Origin: JBEKHI01 sp050012355
Lineage (GTDB): Bacteria > Actinomycetota > Actinomycetes > Streptosporangiales > Streptosporangiaceae
Direction: 5' to 3'
Assembly (NCBI GenBank): GCA_050012355.1
Contig: JBEKHI010000005.1
Location: 1-54,848, forward strand
Length of the DNA: 54,848 bases
Below the pieces are notes generated by a model. It was not told the DNA's origin. It saw only the letters and a list, made by a program, of their open reading frames with translations, and made no database searches. A program made the translations under genes and the position numbers. This document shows, piece after piece, positions 1 through 9,809 of this stretch (position 1 is its first letter; every line of letters starts with the position of its first letter).

Positions 1-38
1 AGCGCCTGGTCGTCGGCGAGTACCACGCGAATCCCCAC
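1..38 (-). CDS. NarL/LuxR-type response regulator, N-terminal fragment cut by window edge
   Basis: Only the first 12 codons are present. Reading leftwards from a GTG at 38, they give (M)GIRVVLADDQA, the usual beta-1 strand and acidic pair (ADD) that opens a NarL-family receiver domain. A purine-rich AGGCGG lies just before the GTG. The start is 9 nt after the stop of the histidine kinase at 48-1244, so the two are almost certainly one operon and a cognate pair. Everything downstream, including the phosphorylated Asp and the HTH, is outside the window, so the subfamily rests on the partner kinase. Confidence 0.75.
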   Translation of the reverse strand, partial: MGIRVVLADDQA

Positions 39-47
39 CCGCCTCCC

Positions 48-1244
48 CTACCCCCCACCAACCGGCAGGGTCGCGGTGACCCGGAACCCGTCGGAGCCCA
101 CCCGGCCGACGTCCAGTGACCCGCCGATCGCCAGCGCGCGTTCTGTCATCCCCTTGATGCCATTGCCCGAGCCGACTCCTGGGGCTGGTGAGGACCCGGT
201 GCCGGAATCGACGGTGATCACCAGGGTGTCCACCAGGTACCGAAGGCATACCGACGCGGGAGTGCCCGACGGCGCGTGCCGCAGCACGTTAGTAAGAGAT
301 TCCTGCAGGATGCGGTAGGCGGCGTGGTCGACTGTGGCGGGCAACGGTACCCGGTCGCCCGACACGTCGAGCGAGACCGGGGAGCCGGCCGCGGTGACCG
401 CCTCGCGTAGTGAGTCCAGCCTGTCCAGGCCGCAGTCGCCGACCTCATCCGGCGCGTCCGCGGTGCGGAGCTGGCCGAGCACGGTCCGCATCTCGGTGAG
501 CGCCTCCTTGCTGGTCTGCCGTATCGAGGCCAGTGCATCTCGCACCGGGCCTTGCTCGTCGGAAAGAGCGAGCAGGGCGGAACTGGCCTGGACCGTGATC
601 GTGGCCATACTGTGCGCGACCGTGTCGTGCAGCTCGCGGGCGATCCGCAGCCGCTCCTCGGACACCCGCCGCGCTGCCTCCGACTCGCGTTCGGCCCCGG
701 CGAGCTGGAGCCGCACCGCCGTCTCGGCGGCAAGCGCCCGCCGGGAACGGACCACCTCACCAAGCGCCACGGCCAGCACGAATAGCACCACCGACGGCAA
801 GAAGTTCGACGCCAGCACCACCGGGGTCTCGTCACCGGAGCCGCCGACCGCGATCAGTCCGGCGATCATGATAGCCGCCGGGAGCCCGATCGCCCACGCC
901 ATGTAACCGGCGAGCGCCGTCTCGTAAACGGGAAGGACCATCACCGGCGCGGGTGAGATATTCCGGCGCGCCAGTAGGTAATAGAGGCACATCACCACGA
1001 CGGTGGTCACCAGCACCGGCAGCGGCCACCGGCGCCGCAGCAGCACCGGCAGCGAGATCAGGACGCCAATCACGTAGGCCCGCGCGTCCAGCGGCTGCGC
1101 GCCCGGGCCGCCCCCGACGACCACGCTGACCTCGACAGCCACGATCACCGCGGTGGTCGCCACGAGATCGGACACGCGGATGCCCGCACCAGCCCCGACC
1201 GGCCTCCCGTTCCAGCTCACACTGGCCACGGTATGCGAACTCAC
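48..1244 (-). CDS. NarL/DesK-type sensor histidine kinase
   Basis: A 398-residue membrane sensor kinase that should phosphorylate the response regulator starting 9 nt downstream. Hydrophobic segments fill roughly residues 25-165 (several short TM helices, no large sensor loop). The H-box is the HisKA_3 type, RELHDTVAHS, with His about 206. The ATPase part has the N-box QESLTNVLRHA near 314-324 and a glycine-rich GSGNGIKGMTERA near 358-370. This arrangement is typical of actinobacterial DesK-like kinases that sense membrane or cell-envelope state. The ligand cannot be deduced. It is divergent from the AsnC-like regulator at 1433. Confidence 0.9.
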   Translation of the reverse strand: MSSHTVASVSWNGRPVGAGAGIRVSDLVATTAVIVAVEVSVVVGGGPGAQPLDARAYVIGVLISLPVLLRRRWPLPVLVTTVVVMCLYYLLARRNISPAPVMVLPVYETALAGYMAWAIGLPAAIMIAGLIAVGGSGDETPVVLASNFLPSVVLFVLAVALGEVVRSRRALAAETAVRLQLAGAERESEAARRVSEERLRIARELHDTVAHSMATITVQASSALLALSDEQGPVRDALASIRQTSKEALTEMRTVLGQLRTADAPDEVGDCGLDRLDSLREAVTAAGSPVSLDVSGDRVPLPATVDHAAYRILQESLTNVLRHAPSGTPASVCLRYLVDTLVITVDSGTGSSPAPGVGSGNGIKGMTERALAIGGSLDVGRVGSDGFRVTATLPVGGG

Positions 1245-1432
1245 TCTTTCGCGAAATCCCGGTAAACCAGTTCACGGTGCGAGGCGTCTTACTTGCGAGG
1301 CTCGGCGAAAGCGGGACGTCGAGCCTCAACCATGTTCACTGAGTACATCTCCGTGAATCGTCATAGCCTGAGGGCCGGTCCAGCTCGCCTGGTGCCGGCC
1401 CTCGGCAGTTTTCAGTGACATTATGTGTCGTG

Positions 1433-1903
1433 ATGGATCTCGACGACATTGACGCGAAGATCATTTCCGCGCTGATCAGGGACGCACGGTCTAGTTACGC
1501 CGTGATCGGCGACGAGGTCGGGCTTTCGGCTCCGGCGGTTAAGCGGCGAGTGGACCGGATGCGCGCGGCGGGCGCGATCACCGGGTTCTCCGCGCGGGTC
1601 GATCCGGCCGCGCTCGGCTGGACCACCGAGGCCTACGTGGAGCTGTTCTGCAGCGGGCGGACCTCGCCAGGCGACATCGCCGCGGCGGTGCGCGGCTACC
1701 CAGAGGTCGTGGACGCGTGCACGGTCACCGGCGAGGCCGATGCGCTCGTGCATATCCGGGCCGCCGACATCGGGCACTTCGAGCGGGTCATGGAACGGAT
1801 CAGCGCCGAGCCGTTCGTGGTCCGCACCCGCAGCGCGATCGTGCTATCGCGGCTGGTGGATCGCGCCGGATCGGTCGGCCCCACCGAGGGTAACGCGGGG
1901 TAG
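1433..1903 (+). CDS. Lrp/AsnC-family transcriptional regulator
   Basis: About 156 residues, the usual Lrp/AsnC length. The N-terminal winged HTH begins MDLDDIDAKIISALIRDARSS and continues through an AVIGDEVGLS...RRVDRM helix pair. The C-terminal half matches the RAM effector-binding domain (GWTTEAYVEL, EVVDACTVTGEADALVHI). Such proteins form dimers to octamers and respond to amino acids. The ATG at 1433 is preferred because the fold starts there; GTG codons at 1430 and 1415 are in frame and no clear ribosome site marks one of them. Its target is unknown. No amino acid gene is immediately adjacent except the APC-fold transporter at 2213. Confidence 0.88.
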   Translation: MDLDDIDAKIISALIRDARSSYAVIGDEVGLSAPAVKRRVDRMRAAGAITGFSARVDPAALGWTTEAYVELFCSGRTSPGDIAAAVRGYPEVVDACTVTGEADALVHIRAADIGHFERVMERISAEPFVVRTRSAIVLSRLVDRAGSVGPTEGNAG

Positions 1904-1966
1904 TCGTCCGGATCGATACCGCTCTACTCGCTGATCACCAGGGGGTGACCAGCTAAAGTCGTGAAC

Positions 1967-2155
1967 ATGTCCGGATTCGATGAAGATCCTAGCGCGAGCA
2001 CGGCACGCTTCCAAGCGTTCACCGAACGGCCTGAGGAAGACACCCGGGCTCCCTGGTCGATGCGCGTACCGGCGTCCCGGGTGCTCATGCTGGCGATCGC
2101 CGTGATCGTGGTGGCCGTCCTCATCGGGGCCGTCGCGCTGTCCCTCGCTGGTTAG
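1967..2155 (+). CDS. Small single-pass membrane protein, unknown function
   Basis: A 62-residue protein with an acidic and polar N-terminus (MSGFDEDPSAS) and one strong C-terminal transmembrane helix of about 24 residues (roughly 38-61). It looks like a tail-anchored peptide. A GTG at 1961 is an alternative start two codons upstream. It lies between the AsnC-like regulator and the KimA-like transporter on the same strand, with 57 nt to the transporter start. The clean hydrophobic helix with an acidic soluble part makes a real gene more likely than a shadow frame, but I recognise no family. Confidence 0.5.
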   Translation: MSGFDEDPSASTARFQAFTERPEEDTRAPWSMRVPASRVLMLAIAVIVVAVLIGAVALSLAG

Positions 2156-2212
2156 CCGTTCGTCCAGGGGGCAGTCGCCGCGGCTAGGCCTTGACGTGCT
2201 TGTATTCATGCC

Positions 2213-4015
2213 ATGACCATCGGCGATACCGTACCAGCCCCGCCTCGGCCAGCGGACGATGCGGACGAGAAGCAGCGGCTGACCGCGCTTGAGGGGCTGG
2301 CCGCGCTGTCGCTGGATGCGCTGTCCAGCGTCGCGTACGGCCCCGAGGCTATCCTCGTCGTCCTGGTCGCCGCCGGCGCGAGCGCCCTCAAGTACAGCCT
2401 CCCCATCACCGGGGCCATCGTCATCCTGCTGGTGGTGCTGGTCAGCTCCTACCGCCAGGTCATCAGGGCATTCCCGAACGGCGGTGGTGCGTACGCCGTC
2501 TCCAAGGCCCACCTCGGCACGACCCCGAGCCTGGTCGCGGCCGCCTCTCTCTTCGTCGACTACGTGCTGAACGCGGCGGTCGGCATCTCGTCCGGCATCG
2601 AGGCGCTAACGTCCGCCTTCCCCTCGCTTTACGGCGCCAGGGTCTGGCTGTGCCTCGGCACGCTGGCTCTCATCACGGGCGCGAACATGTGGGGGCTCGC
2701 CGACTCGGCCCGGCTCTTCATACTCCCGACCTTGCTGTTCATCGGCTGCATAGCGGCCGTAATCGTGGTCGGCCTGTTCCGCAGCCACCCGGTGGTCGCG
2801 CTCGACCACAATCTCCCGCAGGTCACCGACACCATCGGCACGCTGCTGATACTCAAGGCGTTCGCGTCCGGATGTTCGGCACTGACCGGGGTGGAGGCGA
2901 TCGCGAACGCGGTCCCATCGTTCCGCAAGCCCCGGGTTCGCCGGGCCCAGCACACCGAGGTCGGGCTTGGGCTCATCCTCGGTCTGATGCTGCTCGGCCT
3001 AGGCGAGCTGATCCGCCGCTGGGACGTGATCCCGCAGTCGGGGACGACGGTGCTCGCTGAGATCACCCAAGCTTCGTTTGGCAAAAATTTCGCCTTTTAT
3101 CTCGTCCAGATAGTGACGCTGGTGCTGCTGGCGCTGGCGGCGAACACGTCGTTCGGCGGGCTGCCGGTGCTGGCCGGGCTGCTGGCGAAGGACAACTTCC
3201 TGCCGCACGTGTTCGCGCTGCGCGCGGACCGCCAGGTGTACCGGTACGGCGTCGCGGTGCTCGCCGTTTTCGCCGCGGCGCTGCTCATCGTGTCGCAGGG
3301 CAACACGCAGGCGCTTGTTCCGCTGTTCGCTGTCGGGGTGTTCGTCGGATTCACGCTGTCGCAGACCGGCATGGTGCGGCACTGGGGGCTGCGCTCCTGG
3401 CGCGCCCTGCTCAACGGGTTCGGGGCGGTCCTCACGCTGGCCGCGACGGCGATCGAGCTGATCAGCAAGTTCACCGAGGGCGCGTGGCTGGTCGCGATAG
3501 TGATCCCGCTGCTGGTGGTGTTTTTCACCCGGGTGCACAAGACCTACGTCAAGCTCGGCGCCGAGCTCGAGATCGGCGAGATCCCGCCGAAACCGGTGAA
3601 GCAGGGCTCCCTCGTCGTCATCCCGGTCGTCGGCATGTCCAGGATCACCGCCGAGGGGATCAACGCGGCGTTGTCGCTGGGTGAAGACGTGCTGGCGGTC
3701 ACGGTGCATTTCGACTCGCCAGATGAACCCGAGACGGACGTGGCGTTCCGCGACAAATGGAATCAGTGGCATCCAGAGGTCCCGCTTATCACGCTGCACT
3801 CCTTCCACCGGTCGCTGTCCGAGCCGATCGTGTCGTACCTGCGCCAGATCGAGGAAGAGGACCATTACCATCGGCTGGTCGTGCTGATCCCTGAGGTACA
3901 GACATCCACGCCATGGCAATGGATCCTGCACAATCAGCGGGGCTCCATCCTCGAGCGGGCGGTCCGCCGGGGGACAGCCAAAACCGTCACCTGCCGGTAC
4001 CGGTTCCGGCTGTAA
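2213..4015 (+). CDS. KimA-like high-affinity potassium importer (APC superfamily)
   Basis: A 600-residue transporter with about 12 TM helices in residues 45-450 and a soluble C-terminal domain of about 150 residues. The opening ALSLDALSSVAYGPEAIL, the SYRQVI.AFPNGGGAY stretch, SLFVDYVLNAAVGIS, and KAFASGCSALTGVEAI agree, as I remember it, with Bacillus subtilis KimA (YdaO), a proton-coupled K+ importer. The soluble tail also matches (VVIPV.G at its start, a late WILHNQ motif). Many relatives are annotated only as APC amino acid permeases, so K+ specificity is inferred. The context supports it, since kdpDE and kdpFABC lie within 20 kb. The 57-nt leader is too short for a c-di-AMP riboswitch. 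Confidence 0.8.
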   Translation: MTIGDTVPAPPRPADDADEKQRLTALEGLAALSLDALSSVAYGPEAILVVLVAAGASALKYSLPITGAIVILLVVLVSSYRQVIRAFPNGGGAYAVSKAHLGTTPSLVAAASLFVDYVLNAAVGISSGIEALTSAFPSLYGARVWLCLGTLALITGANMWGLADSARLFILPTLLFIGCIAAVIVVGLFRSHPVVALDHNLPQVTDTIGTLLILKAFASGCSALTGVEAIANAVPSFRKPRVRRAQHTEVGLGLILGLMLLGLGELIRRWDVIPQSGTTVLAEITQASFGKNFAFYLVQIVTLVLLALAANTSFGGLPVLAGLLAKDNFLPHVFALRADRQVYRYGVAVLAVFAAALLIVSQGNTQALVPLFAVGVFVGFTLSQTGMVRHWGLRSWRALLNGFGAVLTLAATAIELISKFTEGAWLVAIVIPLLVVFFTRVHKTYVKLGAELEIGEIPPKPVKQGSLVVIPVVGMSRITAEGINAALSLGEDVLAVTVHFDSPDEPETDVAFRDKWNQWHPEVPLITLHSFHRSLSEPIVSYLRQIEEEDHYHRLVVLIPEVQTSTPWQWILHNQRGSILERAVRRGTAKTVTCRYRFRL

Positions 4016-4031
4016 AGAAAACCCACCCCTG

Positions 4032-4535
4032 GTGCGTAGACAGTCCGTGGAGCAATCACGGCTAGAGTTCACCCACTTCTATGAGTCCACGCGCGACGAC
4101 GTGCTCCGGATCGTGCTGCTGTCCGGCGGTGATCGCCAGCACGCCGAGGACCTGGTGGCCGAGGCGTACACCAGGGCCTGGACGTCCTGGCGGAAGGTCC
4201 GCGTCCACCCCGCTCCCAAGGCCTGGGTGGTCAGGACCGCGCTGAACACCAGCATCTCGTGGTGGCGACGCCGCCGCCGGGAGGTAGCGCTCGACGGGGT
4301 CGAGCGAGCGGTTCACGATCCGGTCCGGGTGCTCGATGACCCGCTCGTCGAAGCGGTGCGGCGGCTGCCGCCCCGCCAGCGCGACGTGGTAGTTCTCCGG
4401 GTCTTCCTCGACCTGGACATAGCGACGACGGCTTCGGTGCTCGGAATTTCGGGCGGGACCGTCGCTTCGCACCTGCACAGAGCACTAGCCGCGCTCCGCA
4501 CGCAGATACCGTCCTTCAGCGAAACCGGAGACTAA
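4032..4535 (+). CDS. ECF sigma-70 family RNA polymerase sigma factor (SigE-like)
   Basis: About 167 residues with a sigma region 2 (QHAEDLVAEAYTRAWTSWRKV) and a region 4 HTH (LPPRQRDVVVLRVFLDLDI followed by ASVLGISGGTVASHLHRAL). There is no region 3, so it is an ECF-type sigma factor directing RNA polymerase to a small regulon. GTG at 4032 is the outer start and GTG at 4047 an equally plausible one; neither has a strong ribosome site. It starts 16 nt after the KimA-like gene. The downstream gene at 4539 encodes a paired membrane protein, the usual arrangement for sigma control in actinobacteria. Confidence 0.88.
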   Translation: MRRQSVEQSRLEFTHFYESTRDDVLRIVLLSGGDRQHAEDLVAEAYTRAWTSWRKVRVHPAPKAWVVRTALNTSISWWRRRRREVALDGVERAVHDPVRVLDDPLVEAVRRLPPRQRDVVVLRVFLDLDIATTASVLGISGGTVASHLHRALAALRTQIPSFSETGD

Positions 4536-4538
4536 TCG

Positions 4539-5162
4539 ATGAACGACAACGACACGCTGCGCGCGGTGAGCGGCAGGCTCAACGGAGCGCGGCACAATCT
4601 CGACGACATCAACATGGGTACATCCGCGGGCGAGATCATGGGCCGGGCGCGGAAACGGCGGGCCGGCCGGCTGTTGGCAACGGCCGGGACCGGTGGCGCC
4701 GCGCTCGGTATCGCGCTGGCCCTGACCCTCGGGGGTTCGTCGCCGGCGATGCCTTCAGCCCACCTGACTGACTGGACGGTGAAACAGGGCGGCGGTGGCG
4801 AGGTGACCGTCACGCTACACGAAGCGGAGGACCCGGCTGGACTTCGCGCGGCCCTGGCGGCGGCCGGGGTGCCGGCCCAGGTCAAGTTCAACGCCTCGTG
4901 GTGCGTGAAGCCGGGGAACTCACGCCAGCCGATCGCCTGGATCGGGCAGAGCGACCTGCCCGGTGGCATATTCACCCTCCTGTCGCACGCGCTCCCATCT
5001 GGGTATGAGTACGCGATCAGCGTCGAGCATCCGATCAAGAACGGATGGGTGATCGGCATCGCCTTGATCCCGCTGGGCAGCGGGCCGGACGCGTGCGTCG
5101 TCGGAGCGGCGTCGGAAGCCGCACCCGGCACCCCCCTCTCCAAGTACCCCTCCCAGCGCTAA
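4539..5162 (+). CDS. Sigma-factor-associated single-pass membrane protein
   Basis: A 207-residue protein with an N-terminal soluble segment (about 45 residues, ending in Arg-rich GRARKRRAGR), one TM helix near 50-68 (GTGGAALGIALALTLGG) and an extracytoplasmic domain of about 140 residues containing two Cys (SWCVKPG and DACVV). It starts 4 nt after the ECF sigma stop. This layout is common in actinobacteria where the partner binds or tunes the sigma factor. A zinc-binding anti-sigma motif (HxxxCxxC) is absent, so calling it a true anti-sigma factor is inference. A strong hairpin follows the stop at 5167-5203. Confidence 0.7.
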   Translation: MNDNDTLRAVSGRLNGARHNLDDINMGTSAGEIMGRARKRRAGRLLATAGTGGAALGIALALTLGGSSPAMPSAHLTDWTVKQGGGGEVTVTLHEAEDPAGLRAALAAAGVPAQVKFNASWCVKPGNSRQPIAWIGQSDLPGGIFTLLSHALPSGYEYAISVEHPIKNGWVIGIALIPLGSGPDACVVGAASEAAPGTPLSKYPSQR

Positions 5163-5166
5163 TCCG

Positions 5167-5203
5167 GCGGGATCCGGCTTCTGCCCTGGAAGCCGGATCC
5201 CGC
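5167..5203 (+). terminator. Perfect 15-bp hairpin after the sigma-factor operon
   Basis: GCGGGATCCGGCTTC and its exact reverse complement are separated by TGCCCTG, 4 nt after the stop of the 4539 gene. There is no U-run, as is common for actinobacterial terminators. It separates the sigma operon from the SDR gene. Confidence 0.75.
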
Positions 5204-5257
5204 TCGGCATGGGCAACCACCCCCGCCAACCCCCATTCGGGTGGCAAAATACTTGGT

Positions 5258-6016
5258 ATGGGCTACTTCACGGTACGTGGCGGTGATGGTGCCGCCGATA
5301 ATGCCGCGATGCCCGTGGCCATAGTGACCGGTGGGAACCGGGGGATCGGAAAAGAAGTGTGCCGCCAGCTCGCGATGCTCGGCTACCACGTGGTGCTGGG
5401 ATCGCGGGATTACCGGGCGGGTGAGCTCGCCGCCAAGGAGATCGACCCGACGGGGGATATGGTGACCCCGTTCCAGCTCGAGGTCGATAACTCGGTGCAG
5501 GTCGAGGCCCTAGCCCGGTTCGTCAGGGATGCGCTCGGCCGCTGCGACGTGGTGGTTAACAACGCGGCGACCGCGCCGGACCGGTGGGCGGTCGCCGCCA
5601 CCACTGATCTCGGGCCCATCGCCGAGGCGCTGGACATCAACCTCTTCGGTGCCTGGCGAGTCACCCAGGCGCTGCTTCCGCTGCTGCGGCAATCGCCGCG
5701 CGCCCGGGTGGTCATGGTGAGCAGCGAGGGCGGCTCACTGGAGGAGATGAGCGGCGGCTTCCCCGCCTACAGCGTCTCGAAGGCAGCGCTGAACGCGCTG
5801 ACCCGCCTGCTGGCCGGCGAGCTGGCCAGGGATGGGATCCTGGTGAACGCGGTCTGTCCTGGCTGGACCAGCGACGCGATCATGGCTGCCCGGGGCACCG
5901 AGGGCGGCGGCCGTTCCTACGGCCAAGGCGCGGCGAGCGTAGTCTGGGCGGTCACTCTGCCGAACGGCGGCCCCACCGGCACCTTCACCCGCGACGGCCA
6001 GTCACTTCCCTGGTAA
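5258..6016 (+). CDS. SDR-family NAD(P)-dependent oxidoreductase
   Basis: A classical short-chain dehydrogenase of about 252 residues. The cofactor motif TGGNRGIG, the stabilising NNAA, the catalytic Ser in VMVSSEGG, and the YSVSK catalytic Tyr/Lys pair are all present, followed by VNAVCPGWTSDAI. The order and spacing resemble carbonyl-reductase-like SDRs. The ATG at 5258 gives a 17-residue extension before MPVAIVTGG; the ATG at 5309 is the more typical start for the Rossmann fold. The substrate is unknown. Its 3' end overlaps the convergent DCC gene by 15 nt. Confidence 0.88.
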   Translation: MGYFTVRGGDGAADNAAMPVAIVTGGNRGIGKEVCRQLAMLGYHVVLGSRDYRAGELAAKEIDPTGDMVTPFQLEVDNSVQVEALARFVRDALGRCDVVVNNAATAPDRWAVAATTDLGPIAEALDINLFGAWRVTQALLPLLRQSPRARVVMVSSEGGSLEEMSGGFPAYSVSKAALNALTRLLAGELARDGILVNAVCPGWTSDAIMAARGTEGGGRSYGQGAASVVWAVTLPNGGPTGTFTRDGQSLPW

Positions 6017-6371
6017 CCGGGACGGGACGGAACACCGCGCGCCGTCGCGTCGCCACGGCCCCGGAATCCGGTACCGATTCACCGCTATAACGTGATAAAT
6101 CCGCTCGAAGAGCCACGACAAACCCGGCAGCACCATCACCCGCCCGAGCACCGACCACGGAAACCCGGACGCGACCAGCCAGGCAGCGACCGCCTGGTGG
6201 CCGGCCAACGGCCCAAGACCAGGAGACACCCACTGCACAGCCGTCTCGACCTCCGGCAAAGAAAGCCCAAGTGACGGCAGATCCGCCTGCTGGAACGGGA
6301 CGACGTCCACCGAAGCGGGCAGCAACCGGGCACCGTGCGACGCCACCCAGGTGCAGAACCCGCAGTCACCG

Positions 6372-6391
<20 letters not shown>
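6002..6391 (-). CDS. DCC-family thiol-disulfide oxidoreductase-like protein (DUF393)
   Basis: A 129-residue protein opening with VYDGDCGFCTW, the DxxCxxC signature of the DUF393 (DCC) family, a thioredoxin-fold-like group with a CxxC-type redox motif. The conserved tail LPGLSWLFERIYHVIAVNRYRI follows. It overlaps the end of kdpE by 20 nt, so it is the third gene of a kdpD-kdpE-DCC operon. That makes a link to the sensor system possible, though nothing in the sequence proves it. The stop overlaps the convergent SDR gene. Confidence 0.85.
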
Positions 6392-7096
<705 letters not shown>

Positions 7097-7100
<4 letters not shown>

Positions 7101-9649
7101 GACGGCACGCCGACTTCCGCCGCGACGGGCAGCGACACCGCCATGGTGAGCCCCCCGCCCGGGGTGTCCTCGGCGGCCAGGGTCCCGCCCATCGCCTCGG
7201 TCAGCCCGCGGGCCAGCGCCAGGCCGAGCCCGACGCCAGTGGTGTTGTCAGTGTCGCCGAGCCGCTGGAACGGTACGAACATCCGCTCGCGGTCCTCCTC
7301 GGGTATGCCGGGGCCGCGATCGATCACCCGCAGCTCCACCCGCTCACCGAGCGCGGAAGCCGTCAGCAGCGGCGGCGCGTCCGGCGGAGCGTAACGCAGC
7401 GCGTTCTCCGTCAGGTTCACGATCACGCGTTCCAGGATCGCAGGGTCGGCCTGGACGGCCGGCAGCGACTCCGGTATGTCCACGGTCACATGGCGTCCGC
7501 GAAACTCCAGGTTGTCAAGGGCCCGGGATACCACCTCGTCGAGCCCAGACGGGCGCGGGAACAGCGACAGCGCTCCGGCCTGCAGTCGGCTCATGTCGAG
7601 CAGGTTGTCCACCAGGTGGGTGAGCCGGTCCAGCGACTCGTCCGCGGTGGCCAGCAATTCCGAACGATCCGCTTCAGACCAGGACACGTCCGAGGACCGC
7701 AACGAGGTCACGGCGGCCTTCGCGGAGGCCAGTGGCGTCCGCAGATCGTGCGAAACAGCGGCCAGCAGGGCCGTCCGCATCCGGTCGGCCGCCGCGATCG
7801 GCTTCGCCGCCTCGGCCTCGGCGGTCAGCCGCTGCTGCTCGAGCGCGACCCGGACATAGGCGGCGAACGCGCCGAGCACCCGCCGGTCGGTGGCCGCCAG
7901 CGTCCGGCCCGCCATCGCGAGGGTCAGTGAGTCGGACAGCGGTACCTCGACGTCGGCCTCAGACGGCGAGGTCAGCGGCGGCGTCCCCGCCGACCCGAGG
8001 GCGTGCCATTCGGTGACGGGCCCGCGCCCACTGCCCGCCACACCGCTGGTGGACTCGAGCAACGTCACCGATCGCATGCTGAACGACTCGCGTATCCGTT
8101 CCAGCAGCGCCTCGACGGTGTTCTGCCCGCGCAGGATGGAACCGGCCGCCGTGACCAGCAACTCAGATTCGGCGCCGTAACGCGCGGCCTGACGCGACCG
8201 GCGGGCGGCGGTATCCACTATGGAGCTGACCACCAGCCCGACGACGATGAACACCACCAGCGCGAGCGCGTTGTTGGCCTGGGAGATCGTCCATTGGTGG
8301 ATCGGCGGAGTGAAGTAGTAGTTGAGCAGCAGCGATCCAACGATGGCCTCGCACACGGCGGGTACGAAGCCGCCGGTCAGCGCCACCGCGATCACCGCGA
8401 CGAGGAACAAGAGCACGTCGGAGGTGAGGTTGACACCGCTGCGCCACTGAGCGAGCACGATGGTCAGGGCCGGGGCCAGCAGCGCGGCCAGCACGTAACC
8501 GGCGATCCGCCGCCGCAGCGTGATGCTGCCCCGGTACCTGGGCAATATCCCGAACCGGGTGCCCACGTGAGCGTGAGTGACGATGTGCACGTCGATGGGG
8601 CCGGACCCGCGGATTGTCCTGGACCCGATACCAGGGCCGGTGAGCAGCGCCGCGAGCCAGGACCTCCGGCTGGCGCCGAGCACCAGCTGGGTGGCGTTCT
8701 CGGCCCGCGCGAAGGTCAGCAGGGCATCGGAGATGTTGTCGCCGACCACCTGGTGGTAGGTGCCGCCGAGCGATTCGACCAGCCGCCGCTGCTTGGCCAG
8801 GCTGGCCGGATTCGCCCCGGCCAGCCCGTCGGACTTGGTGATGTGTACCGCGAGCAGATCACCGCCGGATGACCGGGCGGCGATCCTGGCCCCGCGCCTG
8901 ATCAGCGTATCGCCCTCGGGGCCGCCGGTCAGCGCCACCACGACTCGCTCCCTGGCCTCCCAGGTCTTGTGGATGTCGTGCTCGGCCCGGTACTTCTGCA
9001 GGCCCTCGTCCACCTTGTCGGCCAGCCACAGCAAGGCCAGTTCCCGCAGCGCGGTCAGGTTCCCGGTACGGAAGTAGTTGGTCAGCGCCGCGTCGATCTT
9101 TTCCGGCGGGTAGATGTTGCCGTGCGCCATCCGGCGGCGCAGCGCCTCCGCGGTCATGTCGACCAGCTCGACCTGATCGGCGGCGCGGACCACCGCGTCC
9201 GGCACGGTCTCCCGCTGCGGTACACCGGTGATCTGCTCGACGACGTCGTTGAGCGATTCCAGGTGCTGGATGTTGACCGCCGAGATCACCTCGATCCCGG
9301 CGTCCAGCAGCTGCTGGATGTCCTCCCAGCGCTTCTCGTTCCGCGAGCCGGGGACGTTGGTGTGCGCGAGCTCGTCCACCAGCGCGATCTGCGGCCGGCG
9401 GGCCAGCACCGCGTCGGTGTCCATCTCCTCGAAGCTGGCGCCGCGGTACTCGATCGTCTTGCGGGGAATGACCTCGAGCCCGTCCAGCAGCGCGGCCGTC
9501 TGCGGCCGCCGGTGGGTTTCCGCGAAGGCCACCACCACGTCGGCGCCTCGCTCCGCCCGGCGATGCCCCTCGCAGAGCATGGCGTACGTCTTGCCCACGC
9601 CCGCCGCAGCGCCTAGATAAATGCGGAGTTGCCCGCGTGTCTCGCTCAT
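7097..9649 (-). CDS. kdpD: KdpD osmosensitive K+ channel histidine kinase
   Basis: An 850-residue full-length KdpD. Residues 8-210 are the N-terminal KdpD domain with a Walker A GAAAGVGKT (13-21) and VDELAHTNVPG (about 91-101). A universal-stress-like domain follows (about 235-360), then four TM helices (about 383-475), a GAF-like region (about 490-605), the H-box AVSHDLRTPLAS with His 634, and an ATPase domain ending with GVGLGLALARGLTEAMGG. It senses low K+ and regulates KdpE; the Usp domain is where c-di-AMP binds in some relatives. The promoter should lie in 9650-9809. Confidence 0.95.
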
Positions 9650-9809
9650 GTCACCTCAGTACAGCAAGTCCGGGCGAGCCGCCATTCCCGCTGGTCAGGC
9701 GGAGGTTTTCCGCACTTCTCGCTGGTATCGTACCTCAGTCAGATACACCACATTTTCCCCATAACGACGAGACTGACTCCCCGCCGGGGCCGCTTTCTCC
9801 CCGCCGGCC

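Noticed and set aside
2188..2205. TTGACG followed by TATTCA before the KimA-like gene as a promoter
   Set aside because: The two hexamers are only about 6 nt apart, far from the required 16-18.
2156..2212. Possible c-di-AMP riboswitch before the KimA-like gene
   Set aside because: Only 57 nt are available and none of the conserved riboswitch elements is visible.
2999..4072. 357-codon minus-strand frame over the KimA-like gene
   Set aside because: Composition (Arg, Gln, His-rich) is typical of antisense frames, and it has no family features.
9776..9806. CTCCCCGCCGG direct repeat behind jetD
   Set aside because: It is a direct, not inverted, repeat in a GC-rich stretch; no function can be assigned.
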